This document shows positions 21,391 to 33,152 of a DNA stretch of 64,000 bases, in pieces. Position numbers and translations under genes: made by a program. Under the pieces are notes generated by a model, which worked only from the letters and a program-made list of their open reading frames with translations, ran no database searches and was not told the origin of the DNA. The stretch covers positions 29,382,390 through 29,446,389 of the forward strand of contig OX637406.1 in the NCBI GenBank assembly GCA_951799425.1, given 5' to 3'. The DNA comes from Ilex aquifolium. Its lineage: Eukaryota; Streptophyta; Magnoliopsida; Aquifoliales; Aquifoliaceae. The first letter of the stretch is position 1. Each line of letters starts with the position of its first letter.

Positions 21391-23177
21391 ATTGCTAGTC
21401 CCTAGTAATACAACAACAATTGAATGAGAAATTATTTACAATGCCATTTTCGTAGGTCATCCAGTTGCATTTAGCATATGCAACAAGCTATTAAACCCCT
21501 AGGTTTTCCCTAGCGGACGAGTGTTGTCTCATGAGGGTTTCCAGTGAAGCTACCCACAACCTTCGGTCGAACAGATGTGTGTGTGTGTGTGTGAGATTGC
21601 CTGTCAGAGTGAGTTAGCACCATGGTCGTTGAGACACCCAACCCTCAATTTTGACTTATCTCCCAAGCACTTCTCTTTCATAGGTACGTACTCTATGCAA
21701 AAATAAACATGTGTTACATTGGTATTTTAAATTCCCTATGTAGTAGGAATAATCATTCTAGCGACAGGAATTGTTATATAACAAGCACTCCTCTTTACAA
21801 CCTTCCATGGATAGCTTTGATTTCACAAACCTCTCTTAGAATGCTCTCAGCAAAAATTCCCTCCGATTATAGTGACTTTTATCTCAAAGGGCATTTGATT
21901 AGAAGAAAGCTAATTCTAAATTCACATGCACAATTAGTAAGGGAGTGAAATCTAAGGAAACAGACTAATCACGTTTGGCATAATCTCATGGAAGAATATT
22001 GATACAAATAAAGTAATAATATTAACATACCCCAGATTTTTGATTGATGACCTACATATGCATCAGACTTGAGATCAATTATGGCTTTTTATAGGTTGTA
22101 ATGTGGCTAGGGGTCAGTGGTTTAAGAAACGACGTCAATGGTATTCAAAATCTATCAATTCTTTATGTAATGTAGCACACCTCTTTCTAGCTTTTTGAAA
22201 TTTCACCAAATGGTATTTCTTTCTTTCATTCTTTTTCTCATTTTTCACTTTCTTGGCCATTTTTTATTTTCCTTTCTCTTTCTTTTTCAGTTGTTTCCAC
22301 AGACTTTTCTTTCTTTGAACAGTAGCCACCATTTTATTTTATTTTTCTCTTGTTTTCCTGTATTATACTGATTTATAAGAGGGTGCAAGAAAATTAGATA
22401 GCAAAGGTATGTCAAATATATTTTTATGTGGCTCGGTTATCATATGGGTTACATGAAAAAGAAATCACACTTTAAAGGCTCAATCACGGCTAACTAGAGA
22501 TATAATTTTGTAAAAGAAATGGCTAAGACTCAAAATTAAATCAAAGATGGCCTAAGATCCTTTCTCAATCATGTGCACATGTATGTGTCGTATGAACAGA
22601 TTCTTTGTGGGATACATCAATAGATTGCTCTTAGTTGTGCCAATCAATAACAATTTTAATGAGACTATTCAAGGATAGAAAGTGAAAAATCTTACTTGAG
22701 TAAACGTTGATTTTCTCTCAAAAGCATCGCAATGCTCGAAAACTTAACATGGTATTCTTCGTTATCTCCACTGGTTATGTCAGGTTTTCAAAGAATGTCG
22801 GTTATATATCAATTCCATTTTCAATTCTGGTCATTCTGCACCTTAAGAATAACAAATATCAATGTACATTTGACATTTAAGCATAGAGAAAACACCATTT
22901 TTCAAGGAAATGTGGTTTTAAGTCTGGATTGTTAAGTGAGGTGTTAAACCGATCATGTGCTTAGTCACTTTAGCAAACAATCTCAATATTCACATATGTT
23001 TCATCAATCATTAACGAATAACAATGTAATGCTAAATCTAACACATGCATTTAAAAAGATAAATACAACATAACTAAATCATTAATTTCACAAAATCTCA
23101 TAGTTCAACACAAAAAAAAGGATTTCGATTATCCAAAAACAACACATAATCATCAATTTCAAGTACAGGAATCTCTC
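21391..23177 (-). other. Athila I non-coding 3' tail
   Basis: About 1.8 kb with no coding frame. It is homologous, in element direction, to 42428-44350 and to 27500-29160, for example the AAACCCCTAGGT...CTAG.GGACGAGT block at about 21490-21525. It holds a (GT)n run at about 21574-21592 and a pyrimidine-rich stretch at 22215-22370. Confidence 0.7.
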
Positions 23178-24161
23178 TCACTCTCTCGCCTCCCCAGTAT
23201 CTGAAGGTCCTCCAGCTCCAACCCTCAACAATCTGAGAATCTCCTCCTGCTGTCGGAGAATCTCATCTCGCTTGGCCTCGATGCCAAGCATGATATCCTG
23301 TAGTGTCCGTCGGGTGCTGGTGCCTACCTCGATCTTTGCATGTGCTTGTGCTTGCTTATGGGCCTCCTCAGCCTCTCTCTACTCCTCGACATCCAAAGCA
23401 TCCTGCACTTCATCGATGCCTTGGGCTGGTGGCACATCCTGTCTCGCCGCTAGGCCTCCACTATGGCCTTGGCTCCTTCGGAAGGACACCTTGTTCAATG
23501 GTCCCATTGGCTTTAGTACTCCCATTTGCGGCCTCACTTGCACTCCCTAGTCCAAGCACATCTCCGTCACAAGTGTACTAAAGGGGAGTGAATTCTTCTT
23601 CTCATTATACCCCTTCATCATCTCCGTCAAGATCAAGGACGGGAGGTCTATGCTTTGGGCCCTACCTATTGCGTATAGCAATCGGGCCATCTCTAGGAGG
23701 ATCTCATTCTTGCGTCCGATGGGGGCAAGATTCGAGACGGCAATCAAGTTGAACATTTTGTACTTGTCCATCAATTCACCTTGCCTAAAAATTCTTCTTC
23801 CTCCCCAAGCAAATGTTGACAAGCCCGTCAACTCAACACCGACCTCATCCCTCCCCACATTCTTTCTCGGGGAGTAGCTCGGCCTTGGTACCTGTGGTAT
23901 AGCTCTTATCTCCACAATGTAGTCTTCATCGACATTGATGTGAGCCCCCCTCACATATGTCTTAATCGCCCCATTCACAATTTCGGCGTTGGAGTAAAAA
24001 TCCCTCACCAACTCTTTTACCACCTCTCCTCTATTCCTCAAATACATCGTCCATCCCCTCGCCTCCATATTTGCATAAAGCCCTAACTCTGCAAAATCCA
24101 ATAACCCAATGGTACGTTCACAAACAATTGGTTGGTTTTGAAAAAAATTATCGTATCTATC
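23178..24161 (-). pseudogene. PTP accessory ORF of Athila I, main part
   Basis: Continues the N-terminal part at 32971-33152 across element B; the frame is kept if one copy of the 5-bp TSD is removed. Open from the insertion to a TAG at 23547-23549, then in the same frame through a second TAG (23379-23381) to a TGA at 23178-23180, about 386 codons in all. Visible features: the conserved core (LLDFAELGLYAN, TYVRGAHINV, GELMDKYKMFNLI, SLPFSTLVTEMC) and a charged C-terminal helix with heptad character (IEAKRDEILRQQEEILRLL, about 23210-23270). Homologues are at 1-929 and 44896-50526. It sits between pol and the 3' LTR with its own palindrome/TATA promoter upstream. Function unknown; I infer a DNA-binding nuclear protein, possibly dimeric through the helix. 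Confidence 0.75.
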
Positions 24162-26013
24162 TGATGAGCACATAATATTGCATATTTGAAGGCCTCATTA
24201 CATGCATTTTAACTCAACTTTTGCATTGAAGTACTTAGAGTTAGCCAAAGTTGTCAATAATGTTGAATTTTCGATGTTGCAGGTAATTATAGCATAAATG
24301 ATGGATTTTAGAACCTTGCAAATATGTGTGGATGTGTGGTGAAGAGATGGACACATTATATGAGGATTTGGAGGCTTAAAAGTGAAAGAAATCAAGGAGG
24401 TATTAGTGTTTGGTAACATAGGCATCAGCACCCACACCATTTTGTAGTAGTACCTCAGTTTTCCTCCATGTTGACTATGCTCCGCATCGAATCTGAAAAA
24501 ATGCAAAACATGAAAGTTGTAGATCTGGATGTCTTCTATATTGCGTCAACATTTCAGCACAATCGGATTGTTGGATCAAAAGTTATGATGATTCTACGAA
24601 AACTGGTCCGCAGCAGAAATAGTACCGGTACGCAGTACCAGTACGATTCTGCCTCTAGAGTTCGGGGTACCGGTACACAGTACCGGTACTGTCTGCTGAA
24701 CAGCCCAAAACACCTACAAACCATGCTCCACTTTCTTGGGGGTCCCACCATTGATTCCCCCACTTGTCCCCTGACATCCCTTACATATTTACATGATTCC
24801 TACACCCTTGTGGAAGACTTTGGAGGCCATTGCACTAATGAGAATGGGAGAGAAGGGGGCTGCCATGGGAGTTGTGGGTAGGCTGCTCCTAGCCTATCCA
24901 AGCCATCATCTAACCTCCCATTGATGGGAGGCCTGCACAGAGGCTAGGGGGACCCTCATGGACGAAAATGCAGAGCTCTCACACTCCATATACTCACCAT
25001 TCATCAAGCATTAAGTAGGGGTGGCTACCTAAGCTTAGGAGTAGTCCAAGGAAGAAGATGATGAATAGTAGATAGAAACGTTAGATTTTTGCATTGTCTT
25101 CACCCATTTCACTTGTAATCTTTTGTAAGGATCTTGTAAGCTTCATTTATTGTCTTTAATGTCATTTATTTCTAATGCTTTGCAAGTTTAGTTATGCATT
25201 CTAGATTCTACCATTGTTGTTTTGAGTTCTTCATTTTCAAGCTTTGAAATGGGTATTGAATATTTTTCTTCTTAGTTTAAGTTTTCTTGCTTTAAGTTAA
25301 GTTTCAATCTTCATTTCTTCATTATGTCTCTTTACATTATGTCTTTCTTGCTTAGCATGAGTAGCTAGATTTTTAAATTGGCTAATCCAAGGGAGACCTC
25401 CTTTTGGGTGTGCCATTTCAACTCATTTTCTTTCCTCCTCTCAGAGTACGATGGTTCGGCATGACTAGGTTGAGAGTGGATGTGGTTGTGAGTCTTTGAT
25501 ATCCCGTAGGCTTGGTCACGGGTTATGCTTGGATCCTCACCTCCATTTCGTCCCTAGTTTCCCACGAATCAATCGTTCATCTAAGCTTTATTGGAGGAAG
25601 GCTTCGAGTTGATTTGGAATTCCCATTGGAATGAACCCTTCGGATTAGCCAACACTTGTTTTATTTCATTTTCATTCACAAACTTCACTCCCCAAACTCA
25701 AACACAAAAGATTTTACACTTTTTCTTTTTGAAAAAATCACCTTCACACACTTGAGCTTTCCTTCCCTGAGGAGACAACCTTGGAATACTCATTCCAAGT
25801 AAAACACGACAAGCAAAAGACTCCTTGCGCTTGGGGAGCACTTTTGTTCATTTCGTATATTTTCCATTTCATACATTTCATTTCCACCACCATTCTGTTG
25901 CCTTTCTTTTGACATCATCCCAAGGGAGAGTGACACTCCCTTCGCACCTACATCATATACACATTGAGGGATGATATTACGAGGTTAGGAACAACAACAA
26001 TTTTGACCAAGCA
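24162..26013 (+). repeat. Element B 5' LTR, GTACCGGTAC type
   Basis: 1852 bp, TGATGAGCACATAATATTG to TTTGACCAAGCA. Near-identical by eye to 29176-30539 plus 32490-32970. Confidence 0.9.
24622..24689 (+). promoter_or_regulatory. GTACCGGTAC palindrome pairs, element B 5' LTR
   Basis: Sites at 24622 (perfect), 24635 (GTACCAGTAC), 24667 and 24680 (both perfect): two pairs, each 13 bp apart, 45 bp between pairs. A TATA-like TTACATATTTACATG follows at about 24781. Confidence 0.75.
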
Positions 26014-26017
26014 TTTT

Positions 26018-26035
26018 TAGCGCCGTTGCCGGGGA
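26018..26035 (+). other. Element B primer binding site (tRNA-Asp)
   Basis: TAGCGCCGTTGCCGGGGA, one transition away from the Athila site TGGCGCCGTTGCCGGGGA, five bases after the LTR. Confidence 0.85.
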
Positions 26036-26207
26036 AAGTTAAGCGTCGAGTTCAAGGTGATTTTGGGCGGCATAGGTAAGTCTCATGATTTTCATCATGG
26101 GCCGAGGTATGTCGTCTCTTTTGTAAATAGTTTGTAAATAGATTGTGTTTTATATAATGTTTTATAATTTTTATGAAAATGTATAAAATGCCCCATTTTT
26201 TGAAAAT

Positions 26208-27134
26208 GTGTGTGAGATTTGTGATGAGTATGGGCACATCACTAGTGAGTGCCCAATAAATGCCCCTTATTTTGAAAATATTTGCAAGATTTGTGTTGAG
26301 TATGGACACATCACTAATGAGTGCCCAATAAATGCCCCTTATTTTGAAAATGTTTGCGAGATTTGTGGTGAGTATGGACACATCACTAGTGAGTGCCCAA
26401 TAAATTATCCGGTTCAAGACTTTGCATGCGGAGGTTCAAATTCAATTTTGGCCTCCGAAAAATTTTACCCCGACCACTATGTTACACCGAGTTATGGTTG
26501 GGAGAACGAACCTTATAGTTTTCCATCCGATCTCACACCACCAAATGAATTTTGCTACTATCCAACATATGGGGACTCAACCGAAGAAGAATTGGAAAAT
26601 ATTTTGTATGAGTTTATGCAATGCCAAATGGAAGTCAATGCCCAAGTAGCCCAACAACTTTCTGAAATTAGAGATGGACTTGATACATTGACTAATGCTA
26701 TAATTGCTATGCATGAAGAACAAAATCTTGAGCATAGTCAATGTATTGAGGATGGTCATCTCAATGGAATGCATATTGATGTTGAATCTCCCACCACTCT
26801 AGATTGTGAAACATTTAATGAGGATATCATCTCACATGAGGCTAATGAGCCCAAGGTCATTTTGCCATCTATGAGTGGTGTTGAGATTCACACTTTTCAA
26901 CTTGGGAAGGGCATTGCAATGGAGTTAAGTGTAGAAACTTTTAAAGAAAAATTGTATGCTCCATTGTTGGTATTGCATAAACATGCCTATACCTCTATTC
27001 GGATGAGATTTTTGAATTATTATCCTTTGTATTGTTGGATAGAGTGGATAGAAAGGGCATTTATACAACAAAAAAATTTTAAAATCAAAAAAATCAATGG
27101 GCGCAAGCTCATATCCGAATTGAAGCCGGATTGA
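26208..27134 (+). CDS. Element B protein with three tandem CCHC zinc knuckles
   Basis: 308 codons, uninterrupted, the longest clean frame in the window. The first 72 residues are three copies of a 24-residue unit (72-bp DNA period at 26199, 26271, 26343), each with C-x2-C-x4-H-x4-C in a C-x-I-C-x-E-Y-G-H-I-T-x-E-C setting, the nucleic-acid-binding knuckle of Gag proteins. A middle part is acidic with a helical stretch (QLSEIRDGLDTLTNAI). The C-terminal third is hydrophobic then basic, ending in a Lys-rich tail (KNFKIKKINGRKL). It lacks a recognisable capsid domain. I chose the ATG at 26208, but the repeat starts slightly upstream, so translation may begin earlier. Probably binds element RNA for packaging by a helper; that is inference. 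Confidence 0.6.
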   Translation: MCEICDEYGHITSECPINAPYFENICKICVEYGHITNECPINAPYFENVCEICGEYGHITSECPINYPVQDFACGGSNSILASEKFYPDHYVTPSYGWENEPYSFPSDLTPPNEFCYYPTYGDSTEEELENILYEFMQCQMEVNAQVAQQLSEIRDGLDTLTNAIIAMHEEQNLEHSQCIEDGHLNGMHIDVESPTTLDCETFNEDIISHEANEPKVILPSMSGVEIHTFQLGKGIAMELSVETFKEKLYAPLLVLHKHAYTSIRMRFLNYYPLYCWIEWIERAFIQQKNFKIKKINGRKLISELKPD

Positions 27135-27302
27135 CATGAACCTTTTTTGTTTTGTTTTCATGCACATAGTAGTAGATTTCTTTTATTGTTATATTTTTAT
27201 TTTCATGTTGGTGTAGAGTAGAAGTTGTTAACCTCTCCCTAATTTGGACTCATTTCATTTTGAGCATCATCATAGACAAACTCATTCAATATCATATGCG
27301 AG

Positions 27303-27318
27303 TTTAAGTTGGGGGGTG
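27303..27318 (+). other. Internal polypurine-tract copy 1
   Basis: TTTAAGTTGGGGGGTG, identical in core to the true tract at 29162-29175 but about 1.86 kb upstream. Confidence 0.7.
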
Positions 27319-27455
27319 TAAACAAACTTTTTTGTTTTCCCTTTAAGATGTATACTAAAAAGAAAAAGAAAAGAAAAAGAAAAAGAGAAAAAAAAGGGGG
27401 GGGGTATCTCATTTCCCATGATACTTTCATTTTTCTTATTGCATGATTCCTTGTG

Positions 27456-27490
27456 CATTGAGGACAATGCATAGTTTAAGTTGGGGGGTG
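27456..27490 (+). other. CATTGAGGACAATG hairpin plus polypurine-tract copy 2
   Basis: CATTGAGGACAATG (27456-27469, inverted repeat) followed by TTTAAGTTGGGGGGTG (about 27475-27490). The same pairing occurs in Athila I (34532-34569) and Athila II (51638-51673). Confidence 0.7.
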
Positions 27491-29161
27491 AGGTACACCA
27501 TTTACATTTTCCACCACTTTTTGTATAGAATAATGGAAAATGTGAAAATTTTGAAACATTTTGGTTCAAATATTGAACTATATTCCCCTATCCTAATGGT
27601 TATGGGATTTGTGATTACTTGATCTACATTTTGAACTTTGAATACATGAGCACATTATAGAAGTTTATCCTATTGCTAAGAATATCACATACTTGTTTGC
27701 TTTTGAACTCAACCATAAGTGCATCATGAACTTGTAATTTTTTCAATTTACGGATTGAGTTCACATTTAGCGCTTGACATGAATAGTGGAGATGAGTAAG
27801 AACCCATGTGAACTTTAGTGTCAATCCTTGTTGGAGGGAACTTACATTTACTCAAGGAACAATTTTTCAAATTCCAAATTTGTTCAATAATCTCATTATG
27901 CTTGTTTTGGTTAGGTGCATTTGGGTAGTTAATTGACTTTGTCTTGATATGTACAATGCTCTCCCATGCCTATCTAGAAATCATCTTAGGCCATCTTTGA
28001 AATGCTTTGAGCCTTTGCCTTTGTCTTGTGAAAAATTTATCCCTAGTGTCGTGATTGAGCCTTAATTGTAAATTCATTTCCATGCCACACATTTGACCAA
28101 GCCAATGAAAATGATAAATATCTACCTTACCTTGGTTGTTCCTAGTGCTGAGTATGAGTGATCATAAAAGATAAGGAAGTGTGGTGTGGAAACTCAAACA
28201 AAAGGGTTGAATGAAGTTGAAACTCAAAGAGTTGAACGAAAAAGAATGAAAATCCAAGAAAAGGAGAAAAAGGGAGTGAAAAGAATCAAAGAAAAAAGGA
28301 AAATGTTAAGGAAAAGAAAGAAATGAAACAAAGAGTGTGGTGATGGGGTTAGCCTAGAAATCCCATAAAAGGGAGATCTTTTTGAAATAAAGGTCATTCA
28401 CTCGGAACAACCCTCTTAGTTACCCTATATCCTTCATTTCATTTGCCTCAATATCACCCCAAGGCCTCATTATAACCAGTGAAAGTCCTAAATGATCTAG
28501 AGAAGCATGGGGATGCATACTTTTTAAAGAAAAAGGGAAGTTGGTTTGCTATCTAATGCCCTAGCATTCCTTTCATGAGATTATGCCAATGTTGTTTCAT
28601 TTTTATGCATGTGCTTCATTTTTGGATTATATGTGAGTATATTTCATTTTGAGCACAAGATTCTATCTCACATATACACATGGAGAGCATGCCAAGATAA
28701 TCATAGTGTGATTCATTGTTGAGAGAAACCATTGGTGAGTTTTGCATCAAAGCTGAATTTGGATGGCTAAATGAATGTGAATTCCGTTGAGTAAATGCTT
28801 AAATTACATATTCATTTCACACACACACGAGTTTGAAAATGAATGTGTATGTGAATACTCTAGAATAGCATTTAAGGCTATGGTGTGTTTCATGTGTGAT
28901 TAGTTCTGGTATGTTGGACCAAGCTATTTTTGAAATCCCAATGCAAGTTAGGATAAGGGAATATGCTTTAAAATTTGGATACTAAGAAAAGAAGTTTGTA
29001 GGTACCTTCACTGGAAACCTTCACGAGACAAAACTCGTCCACTAGGGATCACCTAGGGGTTTAAAGGCTTATTGCATATGCTAAATGCAATTGCGGAATT
29101 AATATATGTTTATTTTGTTTCCTTGCTTTTTACATTTTGTTTGCTAGGGACTAGAAAAGCT

Positions 29162-29175
29162 TAAGTTGGGGGGTG
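29162..29175 (+). other. Element B polypurine tract
   Basis: TAAGTTGGGGGGTG directly before the 3' LTR. Confidence 0.85.
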
Positions 29176-30539
29176 TGATGAGCACATAATATTGCATATT
29201 TGAAGGCCTCATTACATGCATTTTAACTCAACTTTTGCATTTAAGTACTTAGAGTTAGCCAAAGTTGTCAATAATGTTGAATTTTCGATGTTGCAGGTAA
29301 TTATAGCATAAATGATGGATTTTAGAACCTTGAAACTATGTGTGGATGTGTGGTGAAGAGATGGACACATTACATGAGGATTTGGAGGCTTAAAAGTGAA
29401 AGAAATCAAAGAGGTATAGGTGTTTGGTAACATAGGCATCAGCACCCACACCATTTTGTAGTAGTACCTTAGTTATCCTCCTTTTTTAATATGATCCACT
29501 TCCAATCTGAAACAGTGAAAAACACGAAAGTTGTAGCTATAGATGTCTTCTGTAGTGTGTCAAACTTTCAGCTCAATCAGACGGTTGGATCAAAAGTTAT
29601 GATGATTCTACGAAAACTGGTCCGCAGAAGAAACAGTACCGGTACGGTTCTGCCTCTGGAGTTCGGGGTACCGGTACACAGTATCGGTATTGTCTACTGA
29701 ACAGCCCAAAACACATGCAAACCATGCTCCACTTGCTTGGGGGTCCCACCATTGATTCCCCCACTTGTTCCCTGACATCCCTTACACATTTACATGATTC
29801 CTACACCCTTGTGGAAGACTTTGGAGGCCATTGCATTAATGAGGATGGGAGAGAAGGGGGCTGCTAGGGGAGTTGCTGGGTAGGCTGCTCCTAGCTTGTC
29901 CAAGCCATCATCTAACCTCCCATTGATGGGAGGCCTGCACAGAGGCTAGGGGGACCCTCATGGACAAAAATGCAGAGCTCTCACACTCCATATACTCAGC
30001 ACTCATCAAGCATTGAGTGGGGGTGGCTACCTAAGTTTAGGAGTAGTCCAAGGAAGAAGATGATGAATAGTCGATAGAAACGTTATATTTTTGCATTGTC
30101 TTCACCCATTTCACTTGTAATCTTTTGTAAGGATCTTGTAAGCTTCATTTATTGTCTTTAATGTCATTTATTTTTAATGCTTTGCAAGTTTAGTTATGCA
30201 TTCTAGATTCTACCATTGTTGTTTTGAGTTCTTCATTTTCAAGCTTTGAAATGGGTATTGAATATTTTTCTTTTTACTTTTAGTTTTCTTGCTTTAAGTT
30301 AAGTTTCAATCTTCATTTCTTCATTATGTCTCTTTACATTATGTCTTTCTTGCTTAGCATGTGTAGCTAGATTTTTAAGTTGGCTAATTCAAGGGAGACC
30401 TCCTCTTGGGTGTGCCATTTCAACTCATTTTATTTGCTCCTCTCAGAATACAATGGTTCGGTTTGACTGGGTTGAGAGTCAATGCGGTTGTGAGTCTTTG
30501 ATATCCCGTAGGCCTGGTCACGGGTTATGCTTGGATCCT

Positions 30540-32489
30540 TGATGCTTGATCCGAAATGTGTACACCCAAGTGCAGACGGTCAAGCTGTAGTAATAATCCG
30601 GTTTGAGTCCGGAGTCGAATCCACAGGGAACTTTTGTTGATATTTCGGAGGTGAGCAGTCGTAGAGACCTATTGATTGTAACCTTTGAGATTTGCTATGA
30701 GATATAATTTTTTCTGGACAGAATATAAGATTCTTTCCAGGAAGATTTTCTTAACAAAATAGGTGCTAATAAAAAAAAGTCACCCTTTAGTGCAAGGATC
30801 TGGACATGTAGCTAGTTATCCGGTTTGTCATAATTGTGCTTGATAACTCAATTAACTTCCGTGTCAACAGCAAGTTAATCGGAAGATAAAGATGGATTGT
30901 GAGAATTAAGAACATGATCCCGATGTCTTTCTAGAAGTTTACAAGAATTGCCTGGGCCAAGACTTAACCCGTCTACAAACAAGCAAGTATTTTTACAAGA
31001 CATCCAATCATGATATTAATATTCCATTCTTTAAATGAAGTACAATAAGGGGGAAGATTGAGGGGTAGTCATGAGGATCTAGCCGGGGTACTTGCCTTGA
31101 ACTGATGAGTCTTTCTATGTAAGAGTCATCCGTGTCATAGAAAGAACCCACAATTATACAAAGTACCCTAGCTTTGCTAGATGCAATCAATCATCCAATA
31201 ACAAGAAGAAATAAGCGTTAAGCATAGAAACATTGCACAAATATGATTCCCGGATAACTTATACATGCCCTTCTCCTCTTACTAAAGAGTGAATGAGAAA
31301 CTACTCACTCTTCATGGCTTGGGTAAAGCTAGAAAAGTGAGTGATGCTCATCCCCCCAAATAGAGAACTTATAAGATAAAGTAACAACAAATGCGTAGCC
31401 AATCTTTAACAAAGAATGGGTGAATCACATTCCACCCTTCACAGCTTTGGTAAAGCTCTAGAAAAGTGGAAGAGTTTCACTCTTCTAAGAAAGAAAGAAG
31501 CGCAAGCAATGGAAGTGAAATATATGAACAATAAAAGTAGAAGAAAGCTAGTCACATTTGGAGGGTGGCTTCCTTAACCAAGAATTGGAGGGTTGCTTCC
31601 TCAACCAAAATGTGAGCTATCTCTCTTCTATGCATGAAAAATGAAAGCATAAACATAAGCATAAACATAAAACTACTGTTATAACAAGCAAGAGATGTTG
31701 GACTAAAGCCAAACTAATCTCTAAAATAAAGACTTCATACAAGGGAAATGAGCTAAATCTACAATGAGAGTGGGAGTCTAAGCCTCCATCAACTTTCCTA
31801 CTTCCTACTTAGCTCCCATAACTCTCCAACAAGGGGAGTATTTATAGGCAAGAGGAGGAGACAAGGGGGGGGGTGAAGGAATAGTGTTTGCCGCCCAAGT
31901 CCAAGTGAACAGTCAACAACTCTGCTGCCAGTCTGTGAATAACGTTCGAACGTGAGTTGGCGTTCGAACGTTCTTTCTGTTTTTGCACTAAGGGCGTTCG
32001 AACGTTTACTACCGTTCGAACGTTTCTTCTGTTTTTGCACTGAGGGCGTTCGAACGCCAGATTTGCTTTAACCCTATCACTCGAGTAGTCTGGTGGTCTT
32101 CTGTGAGGTTCAGTTCCAACTCTTTGCAGTGGTCTGGTCTTCCATCAACTCAAGTGTACGTTCGAACGTGAGTTGGCGTTCGAACGTGACACTCAAGTGC
32201 TTCAGAGCTCCAGTCTTCTTTCCTAACTGCAACATGCCTTCTCTTCAGCAGTTGAGTCTGCTACAGTGCAATGTGGACGTTCGAACGTGATTTGGCGTTC
32301 GAACGTTCTGGCTGTGCTCCAAGCTTTTCCAATTTTGGCCCTAATGTGCTGGTGCTGCATCCAAGTGTGGTACTTGTTGTTCTTGGGTCCTTGTTCAATT
32401 TAGGACCTGAAATGACATCACTTAAACTCCATTAAAGTACAATTAGTCTTAAAATGTCATAATAACATGTCAATTTTAAGTACTAATCA
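30540..32489 (-). mobile_element. Solo LTR of the Athila I family
   Basis: 1950 bp, perfect TSD ATCCT (30535-30539, 32490-32494). In its own direction starts TGATTAGTAC and ends GATCAAGCATCA. No internal sequence, so it is the product of LTR-LTR recombination. It is inserted inside element B, which is itself inside an Athila I element. Confidence 0.9.
31839..32306 (-). promoter_or_regulatory. Solo LTR promoter: nine intact CGTTCGAACG sites and TATA box
   Basis: TATAAATA on the minus strand at 31839-31846. Perfect CGTTCGAACG at 31943, 31961, 31995, 32013, 32047, 32159, 32177, 32279 and 32297. Four pairs are each exactly 18 bp apart. Confidence 0.9.
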
Positions 32490-32970
32490 ATCCTCACCTC
32501 CATTTCGTCCCTAGCTTCCCACGAATCAATCGTTCATCTAAGCTCTATTCGAGGAAGTCTTCGAGTTGATTTGGAATTCCCATTGGAATGAACCCTTCGG
32601 ATTAGCCAACACTTGTTTTATTTCATTTTCATTCAAAAACTTCACTCCCCAAACACAAACACAAAAGATTTTACACTTTTCCTTTTTGAAAAAATTACCT
32701 TCACACACTTGAACTTTCCTTCCCTGAAGAGACGACCTTGGAATACTCATTCCAAGTAAAACACGACAAGCAAAAGACTCCTTGCGCTTGGGGAGCACTT
32801 TTGTTCACTTCGCATATTTCCCATTTCATACATTTCATTTCCACCACCATTTCGTTGCCTTTTTTTTGACAGCATCCCAAGGGAGAGTGACACTCCCTTC
32901 GCACCTACATCATATACACATTGAGGGATGATATTAGGAGGTTAGGAACAACAACAATTTTGACCAAGCA

Positions 32971-33152
32971 CTATCCACTTTGAGAGCATTAGGGAAGCGA
33001 GTTCTATTGTACCTTTGGACTACGGGTGGACTTCCCTCTCGTTCCTCGATCACTTCTTCCACGAAGTTGGGCTCTTGGTTGGTCACCTTGTGCCTAGCGG
33101 GCATCTTCATTGTTGGAGGCATGTTTTTCGGATTTTTGGGGTTTGAGGGCAA
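32971..33152 (-). pseudogene. PTP accessory ORF of Athila I, N-terminal part
   Basis: Starts with ATG at 33152 (a second in-frame ATG at 33108 is possible) and runs into the TSD of element B. The first 25 residues are Pro/Lys/Asn/Met-rich and basic, then an acidic stretch (FVEEVIEEREG) and a short basic RYNRTRF block. It continues at 24161. The basic start compares with the Arg/Lys-rich start of the Athila II homologue. Confidence 0.7.

Larger units (their letters stand above)
27135..29160 (+). other. Element B non-coding 3' tail
   Basis: No coding frame. Contains two internal purine tracts (see 27303-27318 and 27456-27490), an A/G-rich run at about 27355-27407, another at 28200-28330, and a 3' half homologous to the Athila I and II tails. 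Confidence 0.7.
24162..32970 (+). mobile_element. Element B: non-autonomous Athila-like element
   Basis: Perfect 5-bp TSD CTATC at 24157-24161 and 32971-32975. Left LTR 24162-26013, primer site, one ORF with three zinc knuckles, long non-coding tail, polypurine tract, right LTR from 29176 to 32970 (interrupted by a solo LTR). No protease, RT or integrase. Inserted in the PTP ORF of Athila I in opposite orientation. Confidence 0.9.
29176..32970 (+). repeat. Element B 3' LTR, interrupted by a solo LTR
   Basis: Parts 29176-30539 and 32490-32970; about 1840 bp without the insertion. GTACCGGTAC sites at 29636 and 29668 are perfect; a third at 29681 is GTATCGGTAT and the fourth is lost. Ends TTTGACCAAGCA before the TSD. 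Confidence 0.9.

Noticed and set aside
31943-32306. Palindrome clusters as a CRISPR array
   Set aside because: Units are only 10 bp, perfect palindromes, with repeated rather than unique spacers, inside eukaryotic LTRs.
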